A DNA stretch of 10,562 bases from Acidobacteriota bacterium (GCA_019510535.1 JAEKKE010000263.1:1-10562), one strand, 5' to 3'; counted from the stretch's first letter, positions 1-8,045 are shown. Notes: a model not told the origin generated them from the letters alone. Numbers and translations are program-made.

Positions 1-5
1 GTCGC

Positions 6-860
6 ATGACACTGCTTGAATTGCAACGCCGCATGGAACAGGATGTCCGCCGCCCCCTGACGGCAGAACTTACGATGCAGCCGCGGACAACCGAAGGTGA
101 GTCGATGGAGGAGATGGCTGCTGCCTATATCCGTCCTAATAGCGAACTGACTTCGTTCGAACGGCTGGAGATCTACAACCGCCAGTACTGGTTCCGTGTG
201 ATCGGTGCAGTCTCAGAAGACTATCCCGCGCTGCAGGCTCTATTGGGAGACGAGCGCTTCGATGCGCTGGTACTGGCATATCTGAAGCAGCGCCCTTCCA
301 CCTCGTGGACGCTGCGGGATCTCAGCGCGCATCTGCCGCGGTTCCTGGAACAGCATGCAGAGTTCGCCAGTCAGCAACACCGTCTTGCAGTAGATATCGC
401 CCGGCTGGAGTGGGCCTATGTCGAAGCCTTCGATGGCGCTGAGCTCGAGCCGCTTGCTTCGGATGAACTAGCCCAGTTCGGACCGGAGTCGACGCTGGCG
501 TTGCAGCCCCATCTACGGCTGCTTGCCGTGGACTATCCGGTCGATGAATTTGTGCTTGCTGTGAAGAAGCCGGAAGAGAAAGCCGTAACCAGCGGCGCAG
601 CGCAGCGACGCCAGGCAAGCGCCACGAACACATTGCCCGAGATGACGCCAGAGCGGCGATACCTTGCCGTGCACCGCTATGACGACGTGGTGTACTACCG
701 CGCGTTGGAAGAAAGCGAACTCCGGCTGCTGGAGTCATTGCGACAAGGAAAGACAATCACCGAAGCCGTGGAGGTTCTCGCTGGCGATCAGGTAGCCACC
801 ATACAACAGACCTTCACGCTTGCATCAGAGCTCGGATGGTTCTGCCACGGGACATCTTAG
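6..860 (+). CDS. HvfC/BufC-family (DUF2063) putative DNA-binding/partner protein
   Basis: A 284-residue protein. Residues about 3-115 match the HvfC/BufC N-terminal (DUF2063) pattern: an N-terminal helix beginning LLELQRRM, then SELTSFERLEIYNRQYWFR, a DYPAL segment and the SWTLRDLSAHLPRFLE helix. The C-terminal part (about 120-284) is the more variable domain, with a VHRYDDVVYYRAL strand segment and a final helix ending ASELGWFCHG. In known families these proteins are encoded next to DUF692 (MNIO) iron oxidases and act as their partner when small Cys-containing precursor peptides are modified, often in copper or metal stress. The old 'DNA-binding' label is weakly supported. The ATG at 6-8 overlaps a TGA at 7-9 in another frame (ATGA), so it is probably translationally coupled to an upstream gene outside the window, plausibly the DUF692 gene. 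That partner is an inference. The family call is firm and the exact peptide substrate is unknown. Confidence 0.82.
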   Translation: MTLLELQRRMEQDVRRPLTAELTMQPRTTEGESMEEMAAAYIRPNSELTSFERLEIYNRQYWFRVIGAVSEDYPALQALLGDERFDALVLAYLKQRPSTSWTLRDLSAHLPRFLEQHAEFASQQHRLAVDIARLEWAYVEAFDGAELEPLASDELAQFGPESTLALQPHLRLLAVDYPVDEFVLAVKKPEEKAVTSGAAQRRQASATNTLPEMTPERRYLAVHRYDDVVYYRALEESELRLLESLRQGKTITEAVEVLAGDQVATIQQTFTLASELGWFCHGTS

Positions 861-883
861 GCAGCCTATATCGGTCAAAAAAA

Positions 884-1036
884 GTGGGAGCAGCGGGCTT
901 CAGCCCGCTGATTTAGGACCATACGAAGATGGGCTTTAGCCCTGGGCCTTTTCTATGAGAGGAGCTAAAGACCCAGGGCTAAAGCCCAATTCTTTGTTGA
1001 GTTGATAGACCGTTGGCTGAAGCCAACGGCTCCCAC
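884..1036. repeat. REPIN-like structured intergenic repeat, copy 1
   Basis: A 153-bp element bounded by GTGGGAGC (884-891) and its inverse GCTCCCAC (1029-1036). Inside are a perfect hairpin, AGCGGGCT/AGCCCGCT with a 2-nt loop (892-909); a long-range perfect 16-bp stem pairing 931-946 with 972-987; and a hairpin, CCGTTGGCT/AGCCAACGG (1010-1029). Each arm of the long stem can also fold on its own around a core like that of the outer hairpins. The GGAG tetranucleotide next to a hairpin, and the inverted pairing of two such units, resemble REP/REPIN elements. It begins 23 bp after the stop of the HvfC-like gene and ends 109 bp before the DUF1348 gene, so it may act as a 3' structure or terminator for the upstream transcript. 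Two further copies lie in the window. Confidence 0.88.
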
Positions 1037-1040
1037 CCGG

Positions 1041-1058
1041 ATCGAGCTACCGCTCGAT
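1041..1058. repeat. ATCGAGC flanking hairpin, right of repeat copy 1
   Basis: An 18-bp perfect inverted repeat, ATCGAGC-TACC-GCTCGAT, starting 4 bp beyond the end of repeat copy 1. The same module, with a different loop, flanks copy 3 on its left (8772-8788), and a diverged form flanks copy 2 on its right (1788-1804). It is therefore an attached module of the repeat family rather than a chance hairpin. Confidence 0.72.
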
Positions 1059-1133
1059 ACCTTCGCGCGATCTCCAGTCACGTGCATTGCCCTTGATCGA
1101 AGCGTAATCTCAACTCCGTACCATGATTGCAGC

Positions 1134-1138
1134 AGGAG
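1134..1138 (+). promoter_or_regulatory. Shine-Dalgarno for the DUF1348 gene
   Basis: AGGAG lies 7 nt before the ATG at 1146. It settles the start: the reading frame is open back to an ATG at 1002, but that upstream part runs through repeat copy 1 and the ATCGAGC hairpin and has no ribosome binding site. Confidence 0.8.
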
Positions 1139-1145
1139 ATCCCCT

Positions 1146-1559
1146 ATGAGCACCGTCATCGCCCCGCCCTTTACCGATCCCGACCAGGCAGCACGCAAAG
1201 TACAGCTTGCGGAAGACCTGTGGAATACGCGCGATGCTGAGCGTGTCGCTGCGGCCTACACCGAGGACACGCACTGGAGAAACCGTGCGGAGTTCCTCGA
1301 TGGCCGTCAGGCGGTGACCGAGTTCCTGCGGCGGAAGTGGAACCGGGAGCTCGACTACAAGCTTAAGAAGGAACTCTGGGCCTTTCGCGAGAATCGCATC
1401 GCGGTGAAGTTCTTCTACGAGTGGCATGACGACAGCGGCCAGTGGTTCCGCAGCTATGGCAATGAGCTGTGGGAGTTTGTGCCATCAGGGCTGATGCAGC
1501 GCCGTGAAGCCAGCATCAATGACATGCCGATCAAGGAAGCAGATCGCCAGTTGCGGTAG
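1146..1559 (+). CDS. DUF1348 family protein (NTF2-like fold)
   Basis: A 137-residue protein, the usual length for DUF1348, a small cone-shaped NTF2-like (SnoaL-type) family with no established reaction. Family-typical segments are visible: KVQLAEDLWNTRD near residues 18-30, the YTEDTHWRNRAEFLDGR stretch (about 38-54), RKWNRELDYKLKKELWAF (about 61-78), the very conserved YEWHDDSGQWFRSYGNELWEF (about 88-108), and the C-terminal REASINDMPI. No signal peptide or membrane segment is present, so it should be cytosolic. It stands alone, preceded by a good AGGAG, and is bracketed by two copies of the REPIN-like repeat (884-1036 and 1632-1784). No confident promoter was found in 1059-1133. The family call is very secure and the function is unknown. 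Confidence 0.92.
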   Translation: MSTVIAPPFTDPDQAARKVQLAEDLWNTRDAERVAAAYTEDTHWRNRAEFLDGRQAVTEFLRRKWNRELDYKLKKELWAFRENRIAVKFFYEWHDDSGQWFRSYGNELWEFVPSGLMQRREASINDMPIKEADRQLR

Positions 1560-1577
1560 CGGCGCTGTCTTTATGTT

Positions 1578-1604
1578 GTCATCCTGAGCGTAGCGAAGGA
1601 CCTG
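1578..1604. repeat. Dispersed GTCATCCTGAGCG-type repeat fragment
   Basis: A 27-bp segment reading GTCATCCTGAGCG followed by TAGCGAAGGACCTGC. It carries a short imperfect inverted repeat (TCCT...AGGA). I recall this motif as a dispersed intergenic repeat in many soil bacterial genomes, including acidobacteria. Only one copy is present here, so its repeat status rests on recall. It begins 19 bp after the DUF1348 stop codon and lies 27 bp before repeat copy 2, so two repeat families are stacked behind the same gene. Confidence 0.55.
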
Positions 1605-1631
1605 CTTTGTCGGTCGCATGCTTTGTTCATG

Positions 1632-1784
1632 GTGGGAGCAGCGGGCTTTAGCCCGCTGATAAACGGCACAATAAAAGAACGGGCTTTAGCCCTGGGCCTT
1701 TTGTCTGATGTGCAGAAAAGCCCAGGGCTTTAGCCCGCTCTTTTATAAAGCCTCAAACCGTGGGCTGAAGCCGACGGCTCCCCC
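1632..1784. repeat. REPIN-like structured intergenic repeat, copy 2 (partly decayed)
   Basis: It has the same architecture as copy 1: GTGGGAGC at 1632-1639, a perfect AGCGGGCT/AGCCCGCT hairpin with a TT loop (1640-1657), a long-range stem of 1681-1696 with 1721-1736, and a CCGTGGGCT/AGCCGACGG hairpin (1758-1777). Decay is visible. The long stem has two mismatches because the right arm reads GCTTTAGC instead of GCTAAAGC, the last hairpin has a G-G mismatch (1762/1773), and the right end reads GCTCCCCC instead of GCTCCCAC. It lies between the converging DUF1348 gene and the efflux operon, where it could end transcripts from both sides. Confidence 0.86.
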
Positions 1785-1787
1785 GGA

Positions 1788-1804
1788 TTCGAGCTTCACT
1801 CGAA
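1788..1804. repeat. Diverged ATCGAGC-type flanking hairpin, right of repeat copy 2
   Basis: TTCGAG-CTTCA-CTCGAA is a 6-bp-stem hairpin directly after repeat copy 2. It stands at the position taken by ATCGAGC/GCTCGAT after copy 1. It starts about 20 bp from the stop codon of the TolC-like gene on the minus strand and could contribute to ending the efflux operon transcript. No strong U-tract follows it. Confidence 0.55.
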
Positions 1805-1823
1805 GAACCATGTTTTCGCGCCG

Positions 1824-3536
1824 TTACAGCTTCTTCGAAACCGCCACAATATCGATATTCTGTCGCCGCAACGTATTCGCCGTCGCGCGATCAAAGTCCG
1901 CCTCGGCTTCTCCTCGATCCGCAGCCGCGCGAATCTCCCGCAGCTTGGCGCTGATCAACTCATTCTGCCGTTGCAGCACCAGATAAACCGTCGACGTACC
2001 AGCCTTGAATTGACGCTGCTCGCTGTCGTACTGCTGCTGTGCGAGTATTGCGGCGCGGTGCGAGGCACTCAGCACAAGATCCGCATTGATAAGCTGCTGC
2101 AAGCCGTTCCGCACGTCGCTCTCGACAGTCATCTCAAGCTGCTGCTGCTGTGCGATGGTCTGCTTCTTATTGGCGTCGGCAACTGCGGCTTGTGCACGCG
2201 CGGTCCGGTTGCCAATAGGCCACGACATCTGAACTCCGACCTTGACGATGGGAAAACGTCCATCGCGCAGATTGCCGAGCGACTGATCATAGCCGCCGAC
2301 AAAGAACGATGGTATCGAGCTGGAGCTTCCACCACTGGAGAGCGAGATCGGCGGCAGGCCGGCGAGTGTCGAAAGATCGTTGATGCGCGTGATCACCGGG
2401 GCGAACAAGCTTCCGAAAAGATCGGAGGACTGCGGTACAGCGCGGCCCGAGAGCCCCTGCACGCCGAGCTGTGCTGTCAGGTTAATCTGCGGCTTTGCCT
2501 GTTCATGCGCCAGCCGTGCGTCAAGACCGCTGACCTGCACACCGATGGCTCCAGCTTTGAGATCAGGACGATCGGCGAGCGCCTGCTGCATTGCCTCCTC
2601 GAGTGTGGGCATAGGCGATGACTCCGCAGGGCTGCTGGCTGTCTTCAGAGCAACGCTCCACAGCGGATCGCTGCGATTGGGCAGCATCAGCGCCTTCAGT
2701 GCGTTCTCTGCCTTGGTGACCTGCTGCTGGGCGTTGAAGACGTTCTGCTGATAGGTCGACATCTGCGTCTGCGTTTGGATGACGTCAATCGGCGCTTGCG
2801 TGCCCTGTTCCACTTGGCGGCGGTTGCTGGCGTCCTGCTGTTCGGCCAAACGCACGGCCTCGATCTGCACATCGAGATTGCGCAGGGCATAATCGAGCTC
2901 CCAATAGGCATGGATCGCCTGCGTCGTCGTCTCAATCACGCGCTGCCTGAACTGTTCGTCACTCTGTGCGATGTTCTTGCGTGCGACCTTGAGGCGTTCA
3001 CGGTTCTGGTCGAAGAGCAGGCCGCTCCACAGCGGTTGGGTGAAGTTGGCTGTGGCTGATGTGGTGTAGGTGGGGTTCAGCGTGTTGTAGGTGTTGCTGC
3101 TGTTGCTCCGCGTGGAAGCGAAGTCGAGCTTGTAGGTGGTCCCCAGCCAGGGCGAGTTACCGTTGATCTGCGGATCGGCATAGAGCTCCTTCTGTGTGAG
3201 AGCCCCGTTGGTGGCCCCGCCGAGCGACGACGAGACCGGAGTGACCTGGCGCATGGTGTGTGCGTTGCCGCCGATCACGGGATCGAAGTATCCCCTCGCG
3301 GCCTTCAGGTTGAGCACAGCCTTCCGCTGTGCGAGATGCGAGACCTCGATATCGCGGTTGTTGGCAAGCACAGCCTGAATCACGTCCGGCAGCGCGATGG
3401 GAGCTTCGCCGGTGATGCCGATGCGTGGCGCAATCTGCAGCGTAACGGCAGGTGGCAGCGGCGGGGAAGCCGGGCCAACCTCCTGCGCACATGCGGCCGC
3501 CGAAGCGAGAGAGAGTGCGAGAACAAACTGCTTCAT
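1824..3536 (-). CDS. TolC-family outer membrane efflux channel (OMF)
   Basis: A 570-residue outer membrane factor that should form the trimeric exit duct of the tripartite pump encoded with it. The start is the ATG at 3536-3534, giving MKQFVLALSLASAAACAQ, a short signal peptide with a likely ACA|Q cleavage. Longer readings overlap the permease gene and lack a leader. The two OEP repeats are seen as ALPDVIQAVLANNRDIEV (about 48-65) and PTLEEAMQQALADRPDL (about 310-326). Coiled-coil helices rich in Gln/Ala follow each one (about 180-285 and 440-555), with FTQPLWSGL (about 165-173) and the matching MSWPIGNR (about 437-444) as the beta-barrel-flanking motifs. A Gly/Ser-rich insert (about 395-415) is unusual next to Proteobacterial TolC. 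Its ATG follows the permease TAG with one nucleotide between, so it is translationally coupled as the last gene of the operon. Confidence 0.93.
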   Translation of the reverse strand: MKQFVLALSLASAAACAQEVGPASPPLPPAVTLQIAPRIGITGEAPIALPDVIQAVLANNRDIEVSHLAQRKAVLNLKAARGYFDPVIGGNAHTMRQVTPVSSSLGGATNGALTQKELYADPQINGNSPWLGTTYKLDFASTRSNSSNTYNTLNPTYTTSATANFTQPLWSGLLFDQNRERLKVARKNIAQSDEQFRQRVIETTTQAIHAYWELDYALRNLDVQIEAVRLAEQQDASNRRQVEQGTQAPIDVIQTQTQMSTYQQNVFNAQQQVTKAENALKALMLPNRSDPLWSVALKTASSPAESSPMPTLEEAMQQALADRPDLKAGAIGVQVSGLDARLAHEQAKPQINLTAQLGVQGLSGRAVPQSSDLFGSLFAPVITRINDLSTLAGLPPISLSSGGSSSSIPSFFVGGYDQSLGNLRDGRFPIVKVGVQMSWPIGNRTARAQAAVADANKKQTIAQQQQLEMTVESDVRNGLQQLINADLVLSASHRAAILAQQQYDSEQRQFKAGTSTVYLVLQRQNELISAKLREIRAAADRGEAEADFDRATANTLRRQNIDIVAVSKKL

Positions 3537-3537
3537 G

Positions 3538-6500
3538 CTAGACGACCTCATTGGAGGGTGCGGAGACCGTGTTGCGCTTCCACTTGGGGATGCGAGCGAA
3601 GAGAGAACGCGCCATACGGACCGGCTTGCTCCAGATGGGGTGCTCCGCAATGTCCTCGAAGAGCGAGTAGAAGACGGGCACGGCGATGAGCGTCAGCAGA
3701 AGGCAGAGCGACTGGCCACCGACCACCAGCACACCGATCGACCGATTAGTAGCAGAGCCAGTACCGCGCGAAATCACCAGCGGCAGCATGCCCGCGACCA
3801 GCGCCAGGGTGGTCATCAGGATGGGGCGCAGGCGGTCCTGGTTCGCCTGCAGAATCGCCTCGTATCGTGGCATGCCCTCAGCGCGCAGACCGTTGGTGTG
3901 ATCGATCTGCAGAATGGCGTTCTTCTTCACAATGCCGAAGAGCAGCAGCAGGCCAAGCGCGGAGAAGATATTGACCGTCTGTCCCGTGAGCAGCAGCGAC
4001 AGGATGCCGAAGGGAACTGCCAGGGGCAGCGTGAGCAGGATCGTCACCGGATGGATGAACGATTCGAACTGAGCCGCCAGCACGATGTACATAAAGATGA
4101 ACGTGAGGGCGAAGGCCAGCAGGAAGTAGTAGCCGGTGCGGCCAAGCTCTTTCGAGGCTCCCGCGAGACCGGTGCGGTAGTCGGGGTCCAGGTGCATCTC
4201 CGCAACCGCCTTCTGCAGCGAGGCGAGGACCTGCGACTGCGAGTAACCGGGCAGAACATTGCAGCTTACCGTCACCTGCCGCTGCCGCGCGATGCGGTTT
4301 ACGGAAGAAGGGCCGGTGGAGTTCTGCGTGGAGACCACCTCATTCAAGCCGACATAACCCAGTTGGCGGGTCGAAGGAACCGTGATCTTGTTGAGCTCTT
4401 CGATGCGGCTGCGGAACTGCTCCCCGGCGCGAACACGGACATCGTACTGCTCATCGCCCGCGTTGAAGGTCGATGCAGTCTCACCGGCGACCAGGGTATT
4501 GAGCGCCTGTTCAATGTTGTTGACGGAGACACCGAGGTCGGCAGCGCGGGCGCGATCGATCTCCAGCCGAACCTCCGGCTTACCGCTGCGCAGGGAAGAG
4601 TCCGCATCGGTGACACCGGGAATTTTCTTCATCCGCGCCAGCAGGTCGTCGGAATACTGCGTCAGCTTGTCGAGGTCCGGACCCTGAATGTAGTACTGCA
4701 CCTGGGCATTACTGGCTCCGTTGCCGACGGCGGCCACCAGCTCGACGCTGGTGTGCAGGTTGCTGGGGAAGGTGGTCAGCAGCTTACGGGTCTGCTGCAT
4801 CAGGTCGGTTTGGGTGTTGTGACGGTCAGCGACGTCCACCAGTTTGACGTAGATGCTGGCGCTGTTCACCGCGCCATCGGTTCCTCCGCCTGCGGTCATC
4901 AGCGTGGTCTTTACTCCGGGCAGCTTGCGGATGGCCTGTGCGATGGCCTCAGTCTCCTGCGTGGTTGCCGCCAGGGAGCTTCCCTCGGGCGTACGGATCA
5001 GCACGTTGAACTGCGACTGATCGTCGGCGGGGGTGAAGTCCTTACCGACGAGGATGAAGAGCGGAATCAGGCTCAGGATGGTGCCGCCGCAGATCATCAC
5101 GACAGCCTTGCGATGGGCCATCGACCACTGCAGCAGCCGCAGATAATGGCCATTGATGTACTGGAAGAAGCGCGAGTCTTTTGAACCGTGTTGGCCAGTC
5201 GTGTGCTGATGTCCGTCCTTCTTCGCCGGAACCTTGATGAACCGCGAACAGAGCATCGGTGTCAGCGTGAACGAGACCAGCAGCGAGACCGCGATGGCGA
5301 AGGCCGAAGTAAAGCCAAAGGAGCTCATGAACCGGCCGACGATGCCGCCCATGAAGCCTACCGGCAGAAAGACAGCGAGCAGCGACAAGGTCGTCGCCAT
5401 CACGGCCAGACCGATCTCGCGTGTCCCTTCGATCGCCGCCTCGAAGGGAGACATGCCCTTCTCTTCAATGAAGCGGTAGATGTTCTCCAGCACGATGATG
5501 GCGTCGTCGATCACGATACCGACCATCAGCGTGAGGGCGAGCATGGTGATCTGGTTCAGGGTAAAGCCCATCGCCTTCATCAACGCGAAGGTCGAGACGA
5601 TGGAGGTGGGAATGGCGATCGCGGCAATCAGCGTGGTACGCCAGTTGGCGAGGAAGACGAAGATGATGGCGCAGGCGAAGATGCTGCCTTCGATCAGGTG
5701 ATGCTTGATGGACTCAATCGCAGCTTCGATAAAGATGGATTGGTCCTGCACGACCTGCGTGCGCACGTCCTTCGGAAGAGTCGGCGCAATCTCGGCCAGC
5801 CGTTGTTTGACCTCAGTGGCGACCTCGACCGAGTTCGCTCCCGATTGCTTGGAGACCACCAGCATCACCGCCGGCGTGCCGTTCAGTCGGCCCGAGGTTC
5901 TGGGTTCCGCGTAGCTGTCTTCGGCAGAGCCGACATAGCCCTGTCGTGGTGCGATGGCGATGTCGTTGAACTGTGCCGCGGTGGAGATGCGGCCCATGGT
6001 GCGCACCGTGAACTCGCGTGTGCCCGCGTTGAGTGAGCCTCCCGGCAGCTCAAGGTTTTGCTGGCGTACGGCGTTGACCACATCGGTGATAGTCAGGCTG
6101 TAGGCGCGCAAACGCTCCGGATCGACGTTGACGTGGATCTCGCGTTTGGCTCCGCCGACGAGCTGCACCTGGCCCACGCCGCTGATGTTCTCAAGCTTTT
6201 GCCGCAGCAGCTTATCGGCAATGAGCGTGAGGTCGCGCAACGATCGTGGCGCCGAGACGGCAATCTGCAGCACGGGAGCGGCATCAGGATCGAACTTCTG
6301 CACAACCGGAGCCTTCGCCGTCTGCGGAAGGTCATTGCGGATGAGGTTGATCTTGTTCTGGACTTCCTCAGCGGCGACGTCGCCGTTCTTATCCAGGTCG
6401 AACGTAATGATGACCTGTGCCTGGCCCTCGGAGGAATTGGAGCGCAGCTCGTCGATACCGCTGATGGTGTTGACCGCATCCTCGACCTTCTTGCTGATCT

Positions 6501-6687
6501 CGGTCTCGATCTCTTCCGGTGACGCTCCGGGATCGGCGACCGTGACAGCGACGGTGGGCACGTCCACCTTGGGCAGCAGATCGACTCCGAGGCTGAAGTA
6601 AGAGAAGGCGCCCACCACCATGAGCGAGAGAATCAGCATGGTGGCAAAGACAGGCCGGCGGACGCAGAGTTTAGCTAAACCGTGCAT
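3538..6687 (-). CDS. RND (HAE1-type) multidrug efflux permease, AcrB-like
   Basis: A 1049-residue inner-membrane proton/drug antiporter of full family length. TM1 is about residues 12-32. The first porter region follows (GVDLLPKVDVPTV, PGASPEEIETEISKKVEDAV). The relay aspartates are D395-D396 in TM4 (GIVIDDAIIVLENIYR) and the relay lysine is K922 in TM10 (FGIVKKNAILQIDHTN). The DD/K set fits drug-type (HAE1) rather than heavy-metal (HME) pumps. TM2-TM6 lie at about 333-480, the second periplasmic half at about 555-850 and TM8-TM12 at about 852-1010. The cytoplasmic linker after TM6 is polar and His-containing (H493, H495, H500). The ATG at 6687 has AAGGAG 8 nt upstream, and that site overlaps the stop of the fusion-protein gene. 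The gene sits between the fusion-protein and channel genes in one operon. The substrate cannot be read from sequence. Confidence 0.96.
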   Translation of the reverse strand: MHGLAKLCVRRPVFATMLILSLMVVGAFSYFSLGVDLLPKVDVPTVAVTVADPGASPEEIETEISKKVEDAVNTISGIDELRSNSSEGQAQVIITFDLDKNGDVAAEEVQNKINLIRNDLPQTAKAPVVQKFDPDAAPVLQIAVSAPRSLRDLTLIADKLLRQKLENISGVGQVQLVGGAKREIHVNVDPERLRAYSLTITDVVNAVRQQNLELPGGSLNAGTREFTVRTMGRISTAAQFNDIAIAPRQGYVGSAEDSYAEPRTSGRLNGTPAVMLVVSKQSGANSVEVATEVKQRLAEIAPTLPKDVRTQVVQDQSIFIEAAIESIKHHLIEGSIFACAIIFVFLANWRTTLIAAIAIPTSIVSTFALMKAMGFTLNQITMLALTLMVGIVIDDAIIVLENIYRFIEEKGMSPFEAAIEGTREIGLAVMATTLSLLAVFLPVGFMGGIVGRFMSSFGFTSAFAIAVSLLVSFTLTPMLCSRFIKVPAKKDGHQHTTGQHGSKDSRFFQYINGHYLRLLQWSMAHRKAVVMICGGTILSLIPLFILVGKDFTPADDQSQFNVLIRTPEGSSLAATTQETEAIAQAIRKLPGVKTTLMTAGGGTDGAVNSASIYVKLVDVADRHNTQTDLMQQTRKLLTTFPSNLHTSVELVAAVGNGASNAQVQYYIQGPDLDKLTQYSDDLLARMKKIPGVTDADSSLRSGKPEVRLEIDRARAADLGVSVNNIEQALNTLVAGETASTFNAGDEQYDVRVRAGEQFRSRIEELNKITVPSTRQLGYVGLNEVVSTQNSTGPSSVNRIARQRQVTVSCNVLPGYSQSQVLASLQKAVAEMHLDPDYRTGLAGASKELGRTGYYFLLAFALTFIFMYIVLAAQFESFIHPVTILLTLPLAVPFGILSLLLTGQTVNIFSALGLLLLFGIVKKNAILQIDHTNGLRAEGMPRYEAILQANQDRLRPILMTTLALVAGMLPLVISRGTGSATNRSIGVLVVGGQSLCLLLTLIAVPVFYSLFEDIAEHPIWSKPVRMARSLFARIPKWKRNTVSAPSNEVV

Positions 6688-6695
6688 GAGTGGAA

Positions 6696-6701
6696 CTCCT
6701 T
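6696..6701 (-). promoter_or_regulatory. Shine-Dalgarno for the RND permease
   Basis: On the minus strand AAGGAG lies 8 nt before the permease ATG. It overlaps the TAA stop of the preceding fusion-protein gene (6702-6700), so ribosomes finishing that gene end on top of the next start signal. Confidence 0.85.
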
Positions 6702-8007
6702 ACCGGGCTGCCTGCACGGTGACGGACGCGCCGTCGTACAGGTCAGACTGCTTGTTGAGGGCTACCATCTCGCCGGCATTCAAGCCGCTGAGTACGCGAA
6801 GGGAGCCGTTCTCCGTCTCGCCCAAAGTGACAACGCGCAGATGCGCCTTGCCGTCGTCGACGACGAAAATCTGGTTGGAATCGGTGGTGCGGTCGCGGAC
6901 GACGGCTGCCTTCGGAACGAAGACGGCATTCTCCATGCCCGGCAGAACCACGCGCGCACTGGCAAACATGCCCGGCCGCAGCGTGCCGTCGCTGTTGGTG
7001 AAGCGTGCTTCGAGAATGAAGGAGCGTGAGTCAGGATTGACGGCCGGATTGAGGGCGGAGGTCGAGCCTGTGAAGTCGCGGTCACCGTAGGCCGCAACGC
7101 GGGCCGTGACCGGCATGCCTACTTTCAGGCCGGCGGCGCTCTTCTCCGGTGTTTGTAACTGCAGCTTGAGTGTGTCCATGCGGACGACAGTGGCAACCGA
7201 ACTCGATGTCGTTACGTACTCACCCACCGCAATCGGCCGCGCGCTGACATAACCATCAAAGGGAGCGCGGATGGTGGTATCGGCAAGAGCCTTTTCCGCC
7301 TGGCCTACCTGCGCCTGCATGGCTTCGAGCGATGCCTGAGAAGAATTGACCACCTGGTAGCTCTGCCGCGCCGTGTTCAGTGCTCCTTCATACTGTTGCC
7401 GCGATGCATTCGCCTGGGCTTCGGCGGTCTCGGCTTGGGTGCGCTGCTTCTCGTACACACTCTGCGAGACATCACCGGTGGCGACCAGGTTGGCGTAGCG
7501 CTTGGCATCGGCGGCCGCCAGTTTGGCCTGCGCGGCCGGGGATTCGTAGGTTGCTTTTGCAGCAGCGACTTCGGGAACGCGGGTGACATCGAAGTTGCCG
7601 GTGCCAAGCCCAATGCGCGACTGCGCCTGACGCAGTGAGGCCTGTGCCTCGGCGAGCTGTGCCTTGTACTGAGTCAGCTTCAGCTCGGCATCGCGATGGT
7701 CAAGCTCGCAGATCACGTCGCCGGCCTTGACGAAGGCTCCGACGGAGACTGGCGTGCGAATCACACGGCCGGAGACCGCGGGCGCGACCTCCGACGACTC
7801 CTCGGCGACGAAGCTGCCTGTCTCAGAAAGCGTGACGGCGACCTGCTTGCCAATCGCGCGCACCGCATTCACCTGCACAACCGTCGCGGCGTTGACCGTG
7901 TTGTCTGCTTTCTTGCGGAAGCAGCCGGCAGGCAGCAACGTAACCAGCAGCAGAGCCGCAAGATTTCTGGATCGGGAGGAAAGGTCGTGCAAAGGGCGTG
8001 TTGGCAT
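6700..8007 (-). CDS. RND efflux periplasmic adaptor (membrane fusion lipoprotein), AcrA/HlyD family
   Basis: A 435-residue adaptor that should bridge the permease and the TolC-type channel. The N-terminus has arginines, a hydrophobic stretch (about 16-25) and a lipobox LPAGC with C29 as the lipidated residue. The lipoyl halves are SGRVIRTPVSVGAFVKAGD (about 79-97) and IRAPFDGYVSARPIAVGEYV (about 246-265). Between them lies a long helical hairpin with the channel-docking pattern RxxxLxxxxxxS (R170, L174, S181), as in AcrA-type adaptors. The beta-barrel and membrane-proximal domains follow (SRSFILEARF, LRPGMFASARVVLPG, AVFVPKAAVV). An in-frame GTG at 8058 would lengthen it by 17 residues, but that GTG lies inside the promoter and operator. 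The ATG at 8007 has GGAAG 7 nt upstream and is preferred. This is the first gene of the efflux operon, divergent from the TetR gene. Confidence 0.94.
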   Translation of the reverse strand: MPTRPLHDLSSRSRNLAALLLVTLLPAGCFRKKADNTVNAATVVQVNAVRAIGKQVAVTLSETGSFVAEESSEVAPAVSGRVIRTPVSVGAFVKAGDVICELDHRDAELKLTQYKAQLAEAQASLRQAQSRIGLGTGNFDVTRVPEVAAAKATYESPAAQAKLAAADAKRYANLVATGDVSQSVYEKQRTQAETAEAQANASRQQYEGALNTARQSYQVVNSSQASLEAMQAQVGQAEKALADTTIRAPFDGYVSARPIAVGEYVTTSSSVATVVRMDTLKLQLQTPEKSAAGLKVGMPVTARVAAYGDRDFTGSTSALNPAVNPDSRSFILEARFTNSDGTLRPGMFASARVVLPGMENAVFVPKAAVVRDRTTDSNQIFVVDDGKAHLRVVTLGETENGSLRVLSGLNAGEMVALNKQSDLYDGASVTVQAAR

Positions 8008-8045
8008 CGGGCAGCTTCCGGGTACGAGGTGAATATCTGATTTCG

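Noticed and set aside
1002..1145. Possible 48-residue N-terminal extension of the DUF1348 protein, with similar frames at 1708-1986 and 8764-9051 containing LKPTAP- or LKPASL-like strings.
   Set aside because: These stretches are translations of the right hairpin of the repeat. There is no ribosome binding site, and DUF1348 proteins normally begin near the ATG at 1146.
884..1784. CRISPR-like reading of the repeated palindromes.
   Set aside because: The units are not evenly spaced, alternate in orientation, sit as composite blocks hundreds to thousands of bases apart, and no cas genes are nearby.
3397..5184. A 595-codon open frame on the plus strand opposite the RND permease and TolC-like genes, with other long antisense frames at 5188-6036 and 322-756.
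   Set aside because: Their products are low-complexity and rich in R, Q, H and G, match no family I know, and lie fully opposite strongly recognised genes. They follow from the codon bias of GC-rich coding DNA.
486..6687. His-containing linker of the first RND permease (around residues 486-505) as a metal-binding site pointing to a heavy-metal pump.
   Set aside because: The linker is cytoplasmic and variable in this family. The D395/D396 and K922 relay residues fit the drug-type (HAE1) group, so three histidines are not enough to claim metal transport.
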